Shown here: piece after piece, positions 25,276 to 33,908 of the stretch
Layout: each line of letters begins with the position of its first letter
Position numbering within the stretch: position 1 is the first letter of the stretch
From: JAIEOG01 sp964519985
GTDB lineage: Bacteria; Bdellovibrionota; FAC87; UBA2466
Length of the DNA: 64,000 nucleotides
Assembly: GCA_964519985.1 (NCBI GenBank)
Contig: CAZFMF010000017.1
Coordinates: 1-64,000 of the forward strand
Reading direction: 5' to 3'
Position numbers and translations under genes: made by a program
The notes under the pieces: generated by a model
What the model saw: the letters and a program-made list of their open reading frames with translations, nothing else
Databases searched by the model: none
What the model was told of the DNA's origin: nothing

Positions 25276-26562
25276 ATGCGCCTACACGCGTGCATTCTTG
25301 CGTTCCTCTGTTTTGGTGCGATGGCCGATGAACTGCGCCCCATTGCGCGCGGGCGTCGCCCCGTCGAAATCCTTCCCGAGCAAAAAGTCTCCGACATTCT
25401 GGCGCGGATGCCCCCGGTTTGGGATCCTTTGCTACGCGACACCATCGATAGCTCGGATACCATGTGGTACGACCGAACCGTCATCATCCCGGGTTACCAG
25501 GACTCGTATGGCGACGGTTCTCACTTTCCGGTGGGGTTCCGACCCAATACGATTCAAAGCAATCTGATTGACCAAGCGGTTCCCGGGGGCCACGGGTGGC
25601 TCTTCGTTCGATCCGGCGAATTCCATTTTCCCTTCGGCCGCACTGGTCATCCCGATGATGCGAAAAATACTTTCGTGGTGGACTTCTTCCGCCTGCCGCG
25701 GGAAGGCAGTACGCTTTTGCCGGTCGTCTATTGGAAACACGAACCCAATGCCAATACCCATCGCATCGAGTGGATGTTCCCCATCGGCACGATTTTCGGA
25801 GAAGTGATTTTTATCACCGATTCGTCGGGACGTTCTCACGTGTTCGAAATCCGCACGCGCACGCGCAAGAGTGATACGTGGGAAGTCGATATTTTCCGGC
25901 CTTTTCCGACCGCCGAGAGTTTAGCCGAGGCTTTGGATTTGAAGCGTCAGGAGCGTACGACCTGGGCCACTTCTTCCGCCTTGGCCAATGTGCTCTCGCA
26001 CTTGCGCAATCCGTCCACGGTAATGGCCGATACCTTCGGTGGCACGCATTTCAAGGGTGCTTTTGCTCCGATCAATGGTGGCGTGGATAAGATTCCCGCC
26101 CTCAATGATGAAACGCTGGTTGCCGAGCTGCTCCGACAAACTCCCTTTCGCAGTGCGAAGTACTCGGTATGGAAGCAGTCCGGCGGCTTAGCCGCTTTCG
26201 CGGCCTCCACCAACGAAAATTTCTCGATCGTGCCCAAGAACTACAATGCGGCGCACTTCGAGGTCACCGATGCGTTCTGCAACCGTTGCCACCAGGATGC
26301 GGGCCGCCCCTTCAAGGACTACTACCGCGATGTCATCGCGTACGGCGAACTTTGGGGTGAGGATGATACGTTCTCCTGGCACCCCTTCGAGGCGAAGCAT
26401 TTCGTCGACGGCAACGGCAATGTCGTGAGTTTCAACAACGACAATCGCAAATTCCGCCAAGACTTCGTCAACGCGGGGATCGTGGTGCCCTTCAACGCAA
26501 GCGTACACGGCCGCAACCGCTACGAAAAACTCAACCGTAGTTGGAAAAATTACCGCTACTAG
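25276..26562 (+). CDS. Secreted mono-heme cytochrome c-like protein
   Basis: 428 residues with a short signal peptide (MRLHACILAFLCFGAMA). Residues 335-339 are CNRCH, a single c-type heme site, followed by a region suited to distal ligation. The N-terminal ~300 residues are beta-rich without a recognised domain. The gene is read together with the diheme protein 39 bp downstream, so the two may form a periplasmic electron-transfer pair. A -10-like TATACT at 25199-25204 lies in the 184-bp divergent gap, without a good -35. Confidence 0.7.
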   Translation: MRLHACILAFLCFGAMADELRPIARGRRPVEILPEQKVSDILARMPPVWDPLLRDTIDSSDTMWYDRTVIIPGYQDSYGDGSHFPVGFRPNTIQSNLIDQAVPGGHGWLFVRSGEFHFPFGRTGHPDDAKNTFVVDFFRLPREGSTLLPVVYWKHEPNANTHRIEWMFPIGTIFGEVIFITDSSGRSHVFEIRTRTRKSDTWEVDIFRPFPTAESLAEALDLKRQERTTWATSSALANVLSHLRNPSTVMADTFGGTHFKGAFAPINGGVDKIPALNDETLVAELLRQTPFRSAKYSVWKQSGGLAAFAASTNENFSIVPKNYNAAHFEVTDAFCNRCHQDAGRPFKDYYRDVIAYGELWGEDDTFSWHPFEAKHFVDGNGNVVSFNNDNRKFRQDFVNAGIVVPFNASVHGRNRYEKLNRSWKNYRY

Positions 26563-26601
26563 ATTTGGCTTCCCGGCACTGATCCTGCAAGACCTCGGTT
26601 G

Positions 26602-28146
26602 ATGCTGGGGCGAATGGGCGGGATTTCATTCTCAAAGATAGCCAATTCTGGTCCGGGCCGCCGTATCCGATTGGCCTGGCTGCGTTGGCGCCGGCACCCG
26701 CGCAATATTCGCCGCGCAAGCTTCGCGGCGGCGTTGGTGCTCGCAGCCATCGGTTCTTACTTTCTTTCCTTCGAATACGCGTACCGTCCGGGACGCATTC
26801 TCTCCTCTTCCCTTTCTCCTCTGGAAAAAGAAGGTCGCGTGGCCTTTTACACCGAAACCGGTGGCAACGAAGTGCTGCTGACCGACGTGGTCGGATTTTT
26901 GTCCGGCGGCCTTTCGGTCTGGGAAATCGTCAAGGCGGTCGGTGCGGTGGGAGGGGCCGGTACCGACAACCTTCAAGTGGCGTTGACGCGCGATACCCGG
27001 ATCGGTGGCCGACAATACTGGAAGGGACAAACCATCGATACCGGCCTGGATGTGCCCAAGGGTGCTTTCGCGCCGATTGGGTTGAAGGTCTTTAAGCGAC
27101 GCGGGCATCTGGCGGTCGGAATCACGTGCGCGGCCTGCCATTCTACTGTCGATTCCAACTTCCGCGTCCTCGACGGGGTACCCAACCACGATCTGAATCT
27201 CGGGCTTTTGCTCGCGCTGGCCAGCAATTCCTCTTCGCTTCTGGCGTTGACCGACCGCTCGGCCCCGTTGGCGGTGGACACGGCGCCCAAGCGCAGCATC
27301 GCTTGCGCGGGCGGGGCGGTGGAGCTCCCCGATATTCCCACTCTGGAGACAGCGGTGGATGCACGTTTGGCACGCTGGCCGCCGGGAACGTACGTCACGC
27401 AGGCGAACCTGCGTGGGGTCCCGCGCAATATTCCCGCGCTTTTTAACCGGCGCTGGGAGGCCTACGCGTTCGCCCCGCATGGACTCAATCGCCTTTTGGC
27501 GTACGAGAACGAAACGAAAATGCGTTTAGGCATGGGGCAAGAACAGTACTTTGCATGGGTCTTACAAAACGCGCCGGCCCGAAACTATCGTTTTGATCCG
27601 GTAAAGGGCGGAAGCCCTTCCGACGCGGCGCCAGGTCGGGTGGCGGACGAATCGCTGGCGCAATCGCCGGCGGTCGCGGCTTGGATGCGCACTTTAGTGC
27701 CGCCCGAACGATCGGTGGCTTCGAGCTCGAAAGCCGCGCGCGCCGGCAAAGCGGTTTTCGATCACGCGGGTTGCGTGCGGTGTCATCACGGCGCCCGGTA
27801 CACCAATGATGCCTTGGTGGACGGCGTGCCGGTGGCGAGCCTCATCGGTTTGGAGTGGACCGCGCCGTACCTGCGTGATGGCGGGGTGGCGGTTGGCCTG
27901 GATATCGAACGGCATCTGGGTGTCTCGGGCACTTTGCTCATGCAAGTGCCGCCCGACCCACGCAATAGTCTGTTAGCGCTCTTTGATCGCGAATTGCGTC
28001 GGCGCGTCGTGCTTGTGAATCGAGCCCACCCGGATCTTCGCGGACTGCGCGTTTTTGGCGAGGGGCATCCTTACTGGGTCGATGCGGAAAGTGGATTTAG
28101 CCAAGATGAGCAGGAAGCTCTAGTGGAATATCTTCTCTCACTTTAG
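26602..28146 (+). CDS. Membrane-anchored diheme cytochrome c
   Basis: 514 residues from ATG 26602 (a TTG codon directly before it is in frame). Residues ~38-56 are a single membrane anchor after a very basic N-terminus. Heme sites are CAACH (176-180) and CVRCH (391-395), widely spaced as in the MauG/cytochrome c peroxidase and related diheme oxidase groups. The C-terminal half (YTNDALVDGVPVASLIGL, APYLRDG) resembles those families. It lies 39 bp downstream of the mono-heme gene. Probably a periplasmic oxidase or peroxidase; substrate unknown. Confidence 0.75.
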   Translation: MLGRMGGISFSKIANSGPGRRIRLAWLRWRRHPRNIRRASFAAALVLAAIGSYFLSFEYAYRPGRILSSSLSPLEKEGRVAFYTETGGNEVLLTDVVGFLSGGLSVWEIVKAVGAVGGAGTDNLQVALTRDTRIGGRQYWKGQTIDTGLDVPKGAFAPIGLKVFKRRGHLAVGITCAACHSTVDSNFRVLDGVPNHDLNLGLLLALASNSSSLLALTDRSAPLAVDTAPKRSIACAGGAVELPDIPTLETAVDARLARWPPGTYVTQANLRGVPRNIPALFNRRWEAYAFAPHGLNRLLAYENETKMRLGMGQEQYFAWVLQNAPARNYRFDPVKGGSPSDAAPGRVADESLAQSPAVAAWMRTLVPPERSVASSSKAARAGKAVFDHAGCVRCHHGARYTNDALVDGVPVASLIGLEWTAPYLRDGGVAVGLDIERHLGVSGTLLMQVPPDPRNSLLALFDRELRRRVVLVNRAHPDLRGLRVFGEGHPYWVDAESGFSQDEQEALVEYLLSL

Positions 28147-28191
28147 GGAAGTGGCACCGGCGTTGCTAATGATTAGGCCATAGGAGGCACT

Positions 28192-28374
28192 ATGGGAACC
28201 AGAAGCATTCATGGCAGTCCGTTCGATCCAGAAGGCGTCGTTACGGACTCTAAAGCGCGACCAGAGCGGCAGCAGCGTCAAATGTGGCGGCCGGCGTCGG
28301 AAGAAAAAGATGCCGGCGAACAAAAGGATGTCATTCCAAAAAAAACTCCCCGCGAAGATGAAGAATTGGAATGA
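28192..28374 (+). CDS. Small charged protein, 60 residues
   Basis: ATG with a perfect AGGAGG at 28182-28187, 4 bp away. The product is very hydrophilic (many Lys, Glu, Arg, Pro), with no signal or membrane segment, and is probably disordered. No homologue recognised. A G-rich structured element begins 7 bp after the stop. Confidence 0.5.
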   Translation: MGTRSIHGSPFDPEGVVTDSKARPERQQRQMWRPASEEKDAGEQKDVIPKKTPREDEELE

Positions 28375-28380
28375 TGCGTC

Positions 28381-28455
28381 GGGGAAGGGGAGGGGGCGGG
28401 GGATCGAACGCAGCTACGAATGGTATTGGGCAGCGTATCTGGACTTCGATCCCCC
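28381..28455 (+). promoter_or_regulatory. G-quadruplex motif overlapping an 11-bp inverted repeat
   Basis: Four G-tracts (4, 4, 5 and 5 G) with loops AA, A and C occupy 28381-28402. The last tract is also the start of arm GGGGGATCGAA (28398-28408), which pairs perfectly with TTCGATCCCCC (28445-28455). The two folds exclude each other. It lies in the 246-bp gap before the STAS-CheX gene. Confidence 0.6.
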
Positions 28456-28512
28456 GGGCAAGAAGGGCACGTAAACGTCTTAAATCGCTAAGAACCTCCT
28501 TTCCAACGATTC

Positions 28513-28534
28513 AAAGCATACAAATGTATGCTTT
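28513..28534. promoter_or_regulatory. Inverted repeat AAAGCATAC-AAAT-GTATGCTTT
   Basis: Perfect 9-bp arms, no T-run, 86 bp before the STAS-CheX start, in a plausible operator or promoter position. It shares CATAC-N4-GTATG flanked by A/T with the dyad at 51858-51881 over the HNH gene start. Confidence 0.5.
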
Positions 28535-28620
28535 ATGGGTCAAGGTGAAATTACGTGGGGGATCGACTAAAATAAAAAAAGACCCCACGGCATTTCCAAC
28601 CCCCATTTCGAGGAGCCTTT

Positions 28621-29508
28621 GTGAGCTCGACGCCCATCCAGTTCATCCAGCGATCCGGCCTTTTGGTGCTTTTGGTTCCGGGAACGGCGGACGAGAGCGA
28701 TTTTGCGGGGGTGGGCGATTTGATGGCGGAGCGTCTGGGGTTGCCAGGAACGCCGCCGCTGTCCGGCATCGCGGTGGATCTCACCGGATGGAATGACCCG
28801 AACGCGGAAAAATGGCATTGGATGACCGGTCAGCTCGCAAACATTCCGGGCAAGAACCGGTTTTTTGTCATGGGGGTGGCGAGTGGCCTGCAAAAACTGA
28901 TTGCCGCGCAAAACGGGGGACTGACCCTGGAGCTTTTTGCATCGATCGATGAAGTCTTTGAGAAACTGACCGCGAAGCGCGAGAAGGTGGCCGCGAAAGC
29001 CGACACCGCCAAGCCCAAGGCCAAGGAAGACAAGGCGCTCGAAAAACTGATGATCAAGACCTTTCAGGAAGCGGCGATCCACACCTTAGAAATCCAGTGC
29101 TCCACTAAATTCAAAGCGGGGGCCTCTTTCGTCAAGACATCGGAGAACCGGATTATTCACGATATTGCGGCCAGCATGGGCATGATGAGCAAAACGGTGA
29201 GCGGATCGGTGGCGCTTGGTTTCAAGGAAGAAACCTTTTTGAAGATCATGAGCAAGATGCTGGGCGAAGACTACACCAGCTTGTCGCGGGATGTGGAAGA
29301 CGGCTGCGGGGAATTACTCAACATCATTTTCGGCCAGGCCAAAAAAGTTTTGAATGAGAGCGGACATCAATTCGGGAAGACGTTACCGTCGATATTCATC
29401 GGACAGTCGTTGCGCGTGCGACAGCTCACGCCCAATCCTGCCTTCGTGCTCCCGTTTGAATCGTCTCTCGGACAAATGGTGATCGAAGTCGGTTACCGCC
29501 ACACCTAG
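28621..29508 (+). CDS. STAS-like + CheX phosphatase-like protein
   Basis: 295 residues from a GTG with GAGGAG 7 bp upstream. Residues ~5-118 look like a STAS fold (LLVLLVPGTADESDF; FFVMGVASGLQKLI). A Lys/Ala-rich linker (~118-140) leads to a CheX domain (~145-295) with the CheC/CheX/FliY signature Glu...Asn in EDGCGELLNIIFGQAKKVLN. CheX dimers dephosphorylate CheY-P. The receiver gene follows 8 bp later, so this is probably its cognate phosphatase. The STAS fusion is an unusual addition. Confidence 0.8.
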   Translation: MSSTPIQFIQRSGLLVLLVPGTADESDFAGVGDLMAERLGLPGTPPLSGIAVDLTGWNDPNAEKWHWMTGQLANIPGKNRFFVMGVASGLQKLIAAQNGGLTLELFASIDEVFEKLTAKREKVAAKADTAKPKAKEDKALEKLMIKTFQEAAIHTLEIQCSTKFKAGASFVKTSENRIIHDIAASMGMMSKTVSGSVALGFKEETFLKIMSKMLGEDYTSLSRDVEDGCGELLNIIFGQAKKVLNESGHQFGKTLPSIFIGQSLRVRQLTPNPAFVLPFESSLGQMVIEVGYRHT

Positions 29509-29516
29509 GAGAAATC

Positions 29517-29936
29517 ATGTTTTCACCCAATGCCAAGATTTTGATCGTGGACGATATGAAAACCATGCGCAAATTGCTCGCGAAGCATCTGCGCGATTTG
29601 GGTTTCACCAATTTGGCGGAAGCCGAAGACGGCGATCAGGCGTTGGCCCTGATTCAACAAGCGGTCAAGGCGGGCCAAGGCTTTGAATGCATTATTTCCG
29701 ACTGGAACATGCCCAAGATGAAGGGCATCGATCTCCTGCGTGCGCTGCGCAAAGATGCCAAAACCAAGAGTCTACCCTTCTTGATGGTCACGGCCGAAGT
29801 CGAGGCCAGCTCGATCAAGGAAGCGAAAGCTTCGGACACCAATGCGTCGGGATTCTTGAGCAAACCCTTCAAGGCGGAAGATCTAAAAGCCCAGTTGGGC
29901 GCCGCCTTTGCCGCGCACGGCAAGAAAGCCGCCTAG
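29517..29936 (+). CDS. CheY-like response regulator
   Basis: 139 residues, a single receiver domain with no output domain. Phospho-acceptor Asp lies in IISDWNMPKM; the acidic pair is in ILIVDDMK, Thr in MVTAEVE and Lys in FLSKPF. It follows the CheX-like gene by 8 bp with AGGAG before the ATG, and its stop overlaps that of the convergent malic enzyme gene. The pairing suggests a motility or chemotaxis-type signal. Confidence 0.9.
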   Translation: MFSPNAKILIVDDMKTMRKLLAKHLRDLGFTNLAEAEDGDQALALIQQAVKAGQGFECIISDWNMPKMKGIDLLRALRKDAKTKSLPFLMVTAEVEASSIKEAKASDTNASGFLSKPFKAEDLKAQLGAAFAAHGKKAA

Positions 29937-32233
29937 ACTTTCTCTTTTTCCTTTTCGAATTCTCGGATCTCGAGAACGGTAATCATCGCCATATTGACGA
30001 TCTCGTCGACGTCGGCGGCGCGTTGCAAGACGTTGATCGGTTTGTTCATGCCGATTAGGATCGGACCAATTGCTTCGGCGCCGCCGATACGTTGCATGAG
30101 TTTGTAGCAAATATTCGCGGACTGCAGGTCCGGGAAAATCAAAACGTTCGCCCCTCCTTTTAGGTCACAAAACGGAAAATCCGCTTCCATGATGTCCGGC
30201 ACTACGGCGGTATCGGCCTGCATTTCGCCATCCACTAAAATATCGGGACGACGCAGTTTTACTAGGCGCGTGGCTTCGCGCACTTTTTGGGCGTTCGGGT
30301 GGTTGTTGCTGCCGAAATTGCTGAAGGAAAGCATGGCCACGCGCGGCTCAATATCGAAGAAGCGCGCTTCATCCGCGCAGCAGATCGCGATATCCGCTAA
30401 ATCCGACGCGGTCGGGTCGATATTGACGGTGGTATCGGCAAAGAACAAAACGCGATCGCGAAAGAGCATCATATAGACGCCGGCAATCTTAATTCCCGGG
30501 CGGTTTCCCACCGTTTCTAGGAATGGGCGAATGGTATCCGGATACGATTGAGTTACCCCGGCCAGTAGGCCATCGGCATCCCCGCGCAAAACCATCATCG
30601 AACCGTAATAGCTCTCGTTCTTGAGCAAGGAGAACGCTTGTTCCTTATTCACTCCGCGGCGTTGACGCAGCTGCCAAAAGGCTTCCGCGTAGGCCTGGCG
30701 ATGGGGAGAAGAGGACGGTGTGATGACTTTGACGTCCTTGAGCGTTTCCAGACCGCGGGCGTGAATCAGTTCGCGAATTCGGGCCTCGTTGCCCAAGAGT
30801 ACGGGTTCGGCAATCTGTTCCTGGATGATGATGTCACACGCGCTTAGAATCTTGTGGTTGCTGCCCTCGGGGAAAACGATGCGGGGAAGTTTTTCCTTCT
30901 TCTTGCCGTTGTCGATACCAAGTTTGTCTTTGATCCCGCGTACGAAACTCTGGCGCAGCCCCAGGCGTTTTTCGAGTTGGACGCGGTATTCGTCCAAATC
31001 AATCTTCATCCGTGCCACTCCGCTTTCCATTGCGGCCTGGGCCACGGCGGGACATACCCAGAGTAGAACCCGAGTGTCGAACGGTTTGGGGATGATGTAG
31101 TCCGGCCCGAAATGGAAATCGGTGCCACCGTAAGCTTTTGAAACGTAGTCCGGCACTTCCTGCTGCGCGAGTTTGGCTAGTGCGTACACCGCGGCCACTT
31201 TCATTTCCTCGTTAATCGCTTTGGCACGCACATCTAGAGCGCCGCGAAAGAGAAACGGGAAACCCAAGACATTGTTCACCTGATTGGGAAAGTCAGAACG
31301 GCCGGTCGCGACGATCACGTCATCGCGCACCGCCTTAGCTTCGTCGTAGCTAATCTCCGGATCCGGATTGGCCATGGCAAAAACCACTGGCTTCTTGCCC
31401 ATGGAGGCAACCATCTCAGGCGTGACTGCCCCCTTGACGCTCAATCCGACGAAGACATCGCAACCCTTCATCGCTTCGGCCAAGGTGCGGGCCTTCGACT
31501 TGGTCGCAAAGGCTTCCTTATACTTATTCATGCCGGCTTCCCGGCCTTGGTAGATCACGCCCTGGCTATCGCACATGATCACGTTTTCACGCTTGGCACC
31601 CAGGCGAATATAGAGATTGGCGCAGGCAATCGAGGCGGCGCCCGCGCCGTTGATCACGATTTTGACCTTGCCGATACTTTTTTTGGTCAGCTCCAAGGCG
31701 TTGAGCAGTGCGGCGGCCGATATGATCGCCGTCCCGTGCTGGTCATCGTGAAAAACGGGGATCTGCATCGTCGCTTTGAGTTTTTCTTCGATGTAGAAAC
31801 ACTCGGGCGCCTTGATGTCCTCGAGGTTGATCCCGCCAAAGGTGGGTTCGAGCAACTGGACGCACTTGACGAATTCTTCCGGATTTTCGGTGTTCAACTC
31901 GATATCGAAAACATCGATGTCGGCGAAGCGCTTGAAAAGAACGCCCTTGCCCTCCATCACCGGCTTGGCGCCCAGCGGCCCCAGATTCCCGAGACCGAGC
32001 ACCGCGGTGCCATTGCTGATCACGGCAACTAAGTTCCCCTTCGCCGTGTACTGGTACACGTCGTTCGGGTTTTTTGAAATTTCGATGCACGGTTGGGCGA
32101 CGCCGGGAGAATAGGCCAGGGAAAGATCGCGTTGCGTGCGGCACGGTTTGGACGGCACGACTTCGATTTTTCCGGGACGTCCGGTTCGGTGATACTCGAG
32201 GGCTTCGCGATCAGTCTGGTTGCGTTTGCTCAC
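29933..32233 (-). CDS. maeB: NADP-dependent malic enzyme with phosphotransacetylase domain
   Basis: 766 residues, the usual MaeB length. Residues ~1-430 form the malic enzyme: malate site SLAYSPGVAQPC, then FHDDQHGTAIISAAALLNAL and the nucleotide fold VKIVINGAGAASIACANLYI. Residues ~440-766 form a phosphate acetyltransferase-like domain (RIVFPEGSNHKIL at its start), which in MaeB is regulatory rather than catalytic. It decarboxylates malate to pyruvate with NADP+. Convergent with cheY and overlapping it by 4 bp. Confidence 0.93.
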   Translation of the reverse strand: MSKRNQTDREALEYHRTGRPGKIEVVPSKPCRTQRDLSLAYSPGVAQPCIEISKNPNDVYQYTAKGNLVAVISNGTAVLGLGNLGPLGAKPVMEGKGVLFKRFADIDVFDIELNTENPEEFVKCVQLLEPTFGGINLEDIKAPECFYIEEKLKATMQIPVFHDDQHGTAIISAAALLNALELTKKSIGKVKIVINGAGAASIACANLYIRLGAKRENVIMCDSQGVIYQGREAGMNKYKEAFATKSKARTLAEAMKGCDVFVGLSVKGAVTPEMVASMGKKPVVFAMANPDPEISYDEAKAVRDDVIVATGRSDFPNQVNNVLGFPFLFRGALDVRAKAINEEMKVAAVYALAKLAQQEVPDYVSKAYGGTDFHFGPDYIIPKPFDTRVLLWVCPAVAQAAMESGVARMKIDLDEYRVQLEKRLGLRQSFVRGIKDKLGIDNGKKKEKLPRIVFPEGSNHKILSACDIIIQEQIAEPVLLGNEARIRELIHARGLETLKDVKVITPSSSPHRQAYAEAFWQLRQRRGVNKEQAFSLLKNESYYGSMMVLRGDADGLLAGVTQSYPDTIRPFLETVGNRPGIKIAGVYMMLFRDRVLFFADTTVNIDPTASDLADIAICCADEARFFDIEPRVAMLSFSNFGSNNHPNAQKVREATRLVKLRRPDILVDGEMQADTAVVPDIMEADFPFCDLKGGANVLIFPDLQSANICYKLMQRIGGAEAIGPILIGMNKPINVLQRAADVDEIVNMAMITVLEIREFEKEKEKV

Positions 32234-32274
32234 TGACCGAGAATGCTAACGGTTGGCTTTGGATTTGGCAAAAC

Positions 32275-32835
32275 TTAGCGCACTTCTTCCTTAGCGAGTT
32301 TCATATCGAGTACCAAACGGCCTTCTTTTTGAATCGGCTGGTGGGGCTCGAAAGCCACGTTGTCATGAAGGATAAGCTCAATCGCGGTGTCGCCATTTTC
32401 GATCGCGGGGTAAATCACGATGTCTTTGACGTACTTGCTCCGTTTCACGAGTTCTTGAAGCACCGTCTTGTTTAGGTAGTTTTTTCGAATTGCCTGAAAG
32501 GTGAGGATGAACTTCGCGGGTTGGGAGACGATCAATTCCCCGGTCGAACCGATGATTTTGTTGCCCGGGATATAGCGCACGCGAAATTTGGGAGCCACCT
32601 TGCCCAACTCGCGTTTGGCATTGTCGGAGAAGTCCACCACCAAGCGCTCCAAACCGTCCTGCTCGGAGAGTCGCAATCCTTCGATATTGGCGGAGACGGC
32701 CGAACCTCCCTCAAAGAGGCCTTCCGTCCGAAAATCTTGATTGGCGGTGCGCGGAATCGGTGCCGGCTTTGCGAGCGCATCGGTGGCGTAGGTGGATAGC
32801 CAGATCATCCCCAATGCTTGCAATACCGTCTTCAT
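32275..32835 (-). CDS. Periplasmic AMIN-domain-like protein
   Basis: 186 residues from ATG 32835 with GGGAGG upstream; ATGA overlap with the mutY stop. Signal peptide MKTVLQALGMIWLSTYATDALA. The mature part (IEGLRLSEQDGLERLVVDF, FILTFQAIRKNYLN, GRLVLDMKLA) reads as an AMIN domain, which in AmiC or PilQ binds peptidoglycan or the cell envelope. No catalytic domain is attached. It may be an envelope-localisation module; translational coupling to mutY is probably an accident of gene packing. Confidence 0.65.
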   Translation of the reverse strand: MKTVLQALGMIWLSTYATDALAKPAPIPRTANQDFRTEGLFEGGSAVSANIEGLRLSEQDGLERLVVDFSDNAKRELGKVAPKFRVRYIPGNKIIGSTGELIVSQPAKFILTFQAIRKNYLNKTVLQELVKRSKYVKDIVIYPAIENGDTAIELILHDNVAFEPHQPIQKEGRLVLDMKLAKEEVR

Positions 32836-33863
32836 CTTTTTTCCTCCCCGTATGCGCCGAGCACTTTTTTTGCGAGCGAAGACAGCGGCAAGCGCCGCGC
32901 TTGCTCCTCGGTAACCCAGCGCCCATGCGCGCCGGGGGCACGTTTTGATTTCCAGCCTAGCACAAACGGTGCGACAGAAATGCGGTGGTGCGTCACGGTG
33001 TGCTCCACGCGGGAAAGGGGCCGACCCTGCGTCGGCAATTCCCCTTCGGCTAAGCCCTCGCGGCGTGGAAAATCCCAGAGCCCGGACCACCAATCGCCCT
33101 CGGCATTCTGCGTGAGCCAAAATGCGTTGCCCCGTTCGTGAATCAGAGCGGCCCACCAGAGCTTTTCCATTTTTCGGCGCGGTTTGGGTTTCGGATACTG
33201 GGCGACCGCATCTCGCGCCCGCGCCTCGCAACCCGCATTCACCGGGCAGCTCCGACAGGCGGGCTGCCCCTTAGTGCAAACCGTCGCGCCCAATTCCATC
33301 AGCGATTGGTTGAAGATGCGCGGCGACTGGGCGTGCTGCACCCAATCGCGCGCTTTCTCCCAGAAAAAGTCGCTAGCGGCGCGACTGCCTAGCTGCGCGT
33401 CGACCGCAAAGAAGCGGCCGAAAACGCGCTGCACGTTGCCATCCACGATGGGCTCCGGCTGATCGAAGGCGATGCTGGCAATCGCTCCGGCCGTGTAGGG
33501 GCCGATGCCGGGAATGGCCAAGAGCCCTTCACGATCGCGGGGAAACGTACCGCTGTGTTTTTCGACGAGATACTGGGCGCCTTTGCGCAAGTTGCGCGCG
33601 CGTGAGTAGTAGCCCAGGCCCGACCAAGCGTGCAGAACCTCGGGTTCCGGCGCCGCGGCCAAGGCAAAGACATCGGGAAAACGATCCAAGAACCGCGCGT
33701 AATAAGGGAGAACGGTCGCGACCTGCGTTTGCTGCAGCATCACTTCCGAGATCCAGATGGCATAGGGATCGCGGGTCTGGCGCCAGGGCAGGGGACGTTG
33801 GATGCGGACAAACCAACGGCTTAGCAAATCCACCCAGTTTTGCGTTTTCTTTCGGCCCCCCAT
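32832..33863 (-). CDS. mutY: Adenine DNA glycosylase MutY
   Basis: 343 residues, near-normal length. N-terminal glycosylase with PLPWRQTRDPYAIWISEVMLQQT (catalytic Glu in SEVMLQQT), helix-hairpin-helix IPGIGPYTAGAI, catalytic Asp in IVDGNVQR, and a [4Fe-4S] cluster C-x6-C-x2-C-x5-C (CTKGQPACRSCPVNAGC). The C-terminal NUDIX-like domain recognises 8-oxoG (WWSGLWDFPRREG, EHTVTHHRI). It removes adenine mispaired with 8-oxoguanine. Start ATG at 33863. Confidence 0.95.
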   Translation of the reverse strand: MGGRKKTQNWVDLLSRWFVRIQRPLPWRQTRDPYAIWISEVMLQQTQVATVLPYYARFLDRFPDVFALAAAPEPEVLHAWSGLGYYSRARNLRKGAQYLVEKHSGTFPRDREGLLAIPGIGPYTAGAIASIAFDQPEPIVDGNVQRVFGRFFAVDAQLGSRAASDFFWEKARDWVQHAQSPRIFNQSLMELGATVCTKGQPACRSCPVNAGCEARARDAVAQYPKPKPRRKMEKLWWAALIHERGNAFWLTQNAEGDWWSGLWDFPRREGLAEGELPTQGRPLSRVEHTVTHHRISVAPFVLGWKSKRAPGAHGRWVTEEQARRLPLSSLAKKVLGAYGEEKR

Positions 33864-33908
33864 CGGCCTAACCTTGCCCGAAAGTGGACGTTTGACTAGA
33901 TAAAAACC

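Noticed and set aside
32836..33231. N-terminal extension of the AMIN protein into mutY
   Set aside because: The extension is mutY read in another frame. The ATG at 32835 has a ribosome-binding site and a signal peptide.
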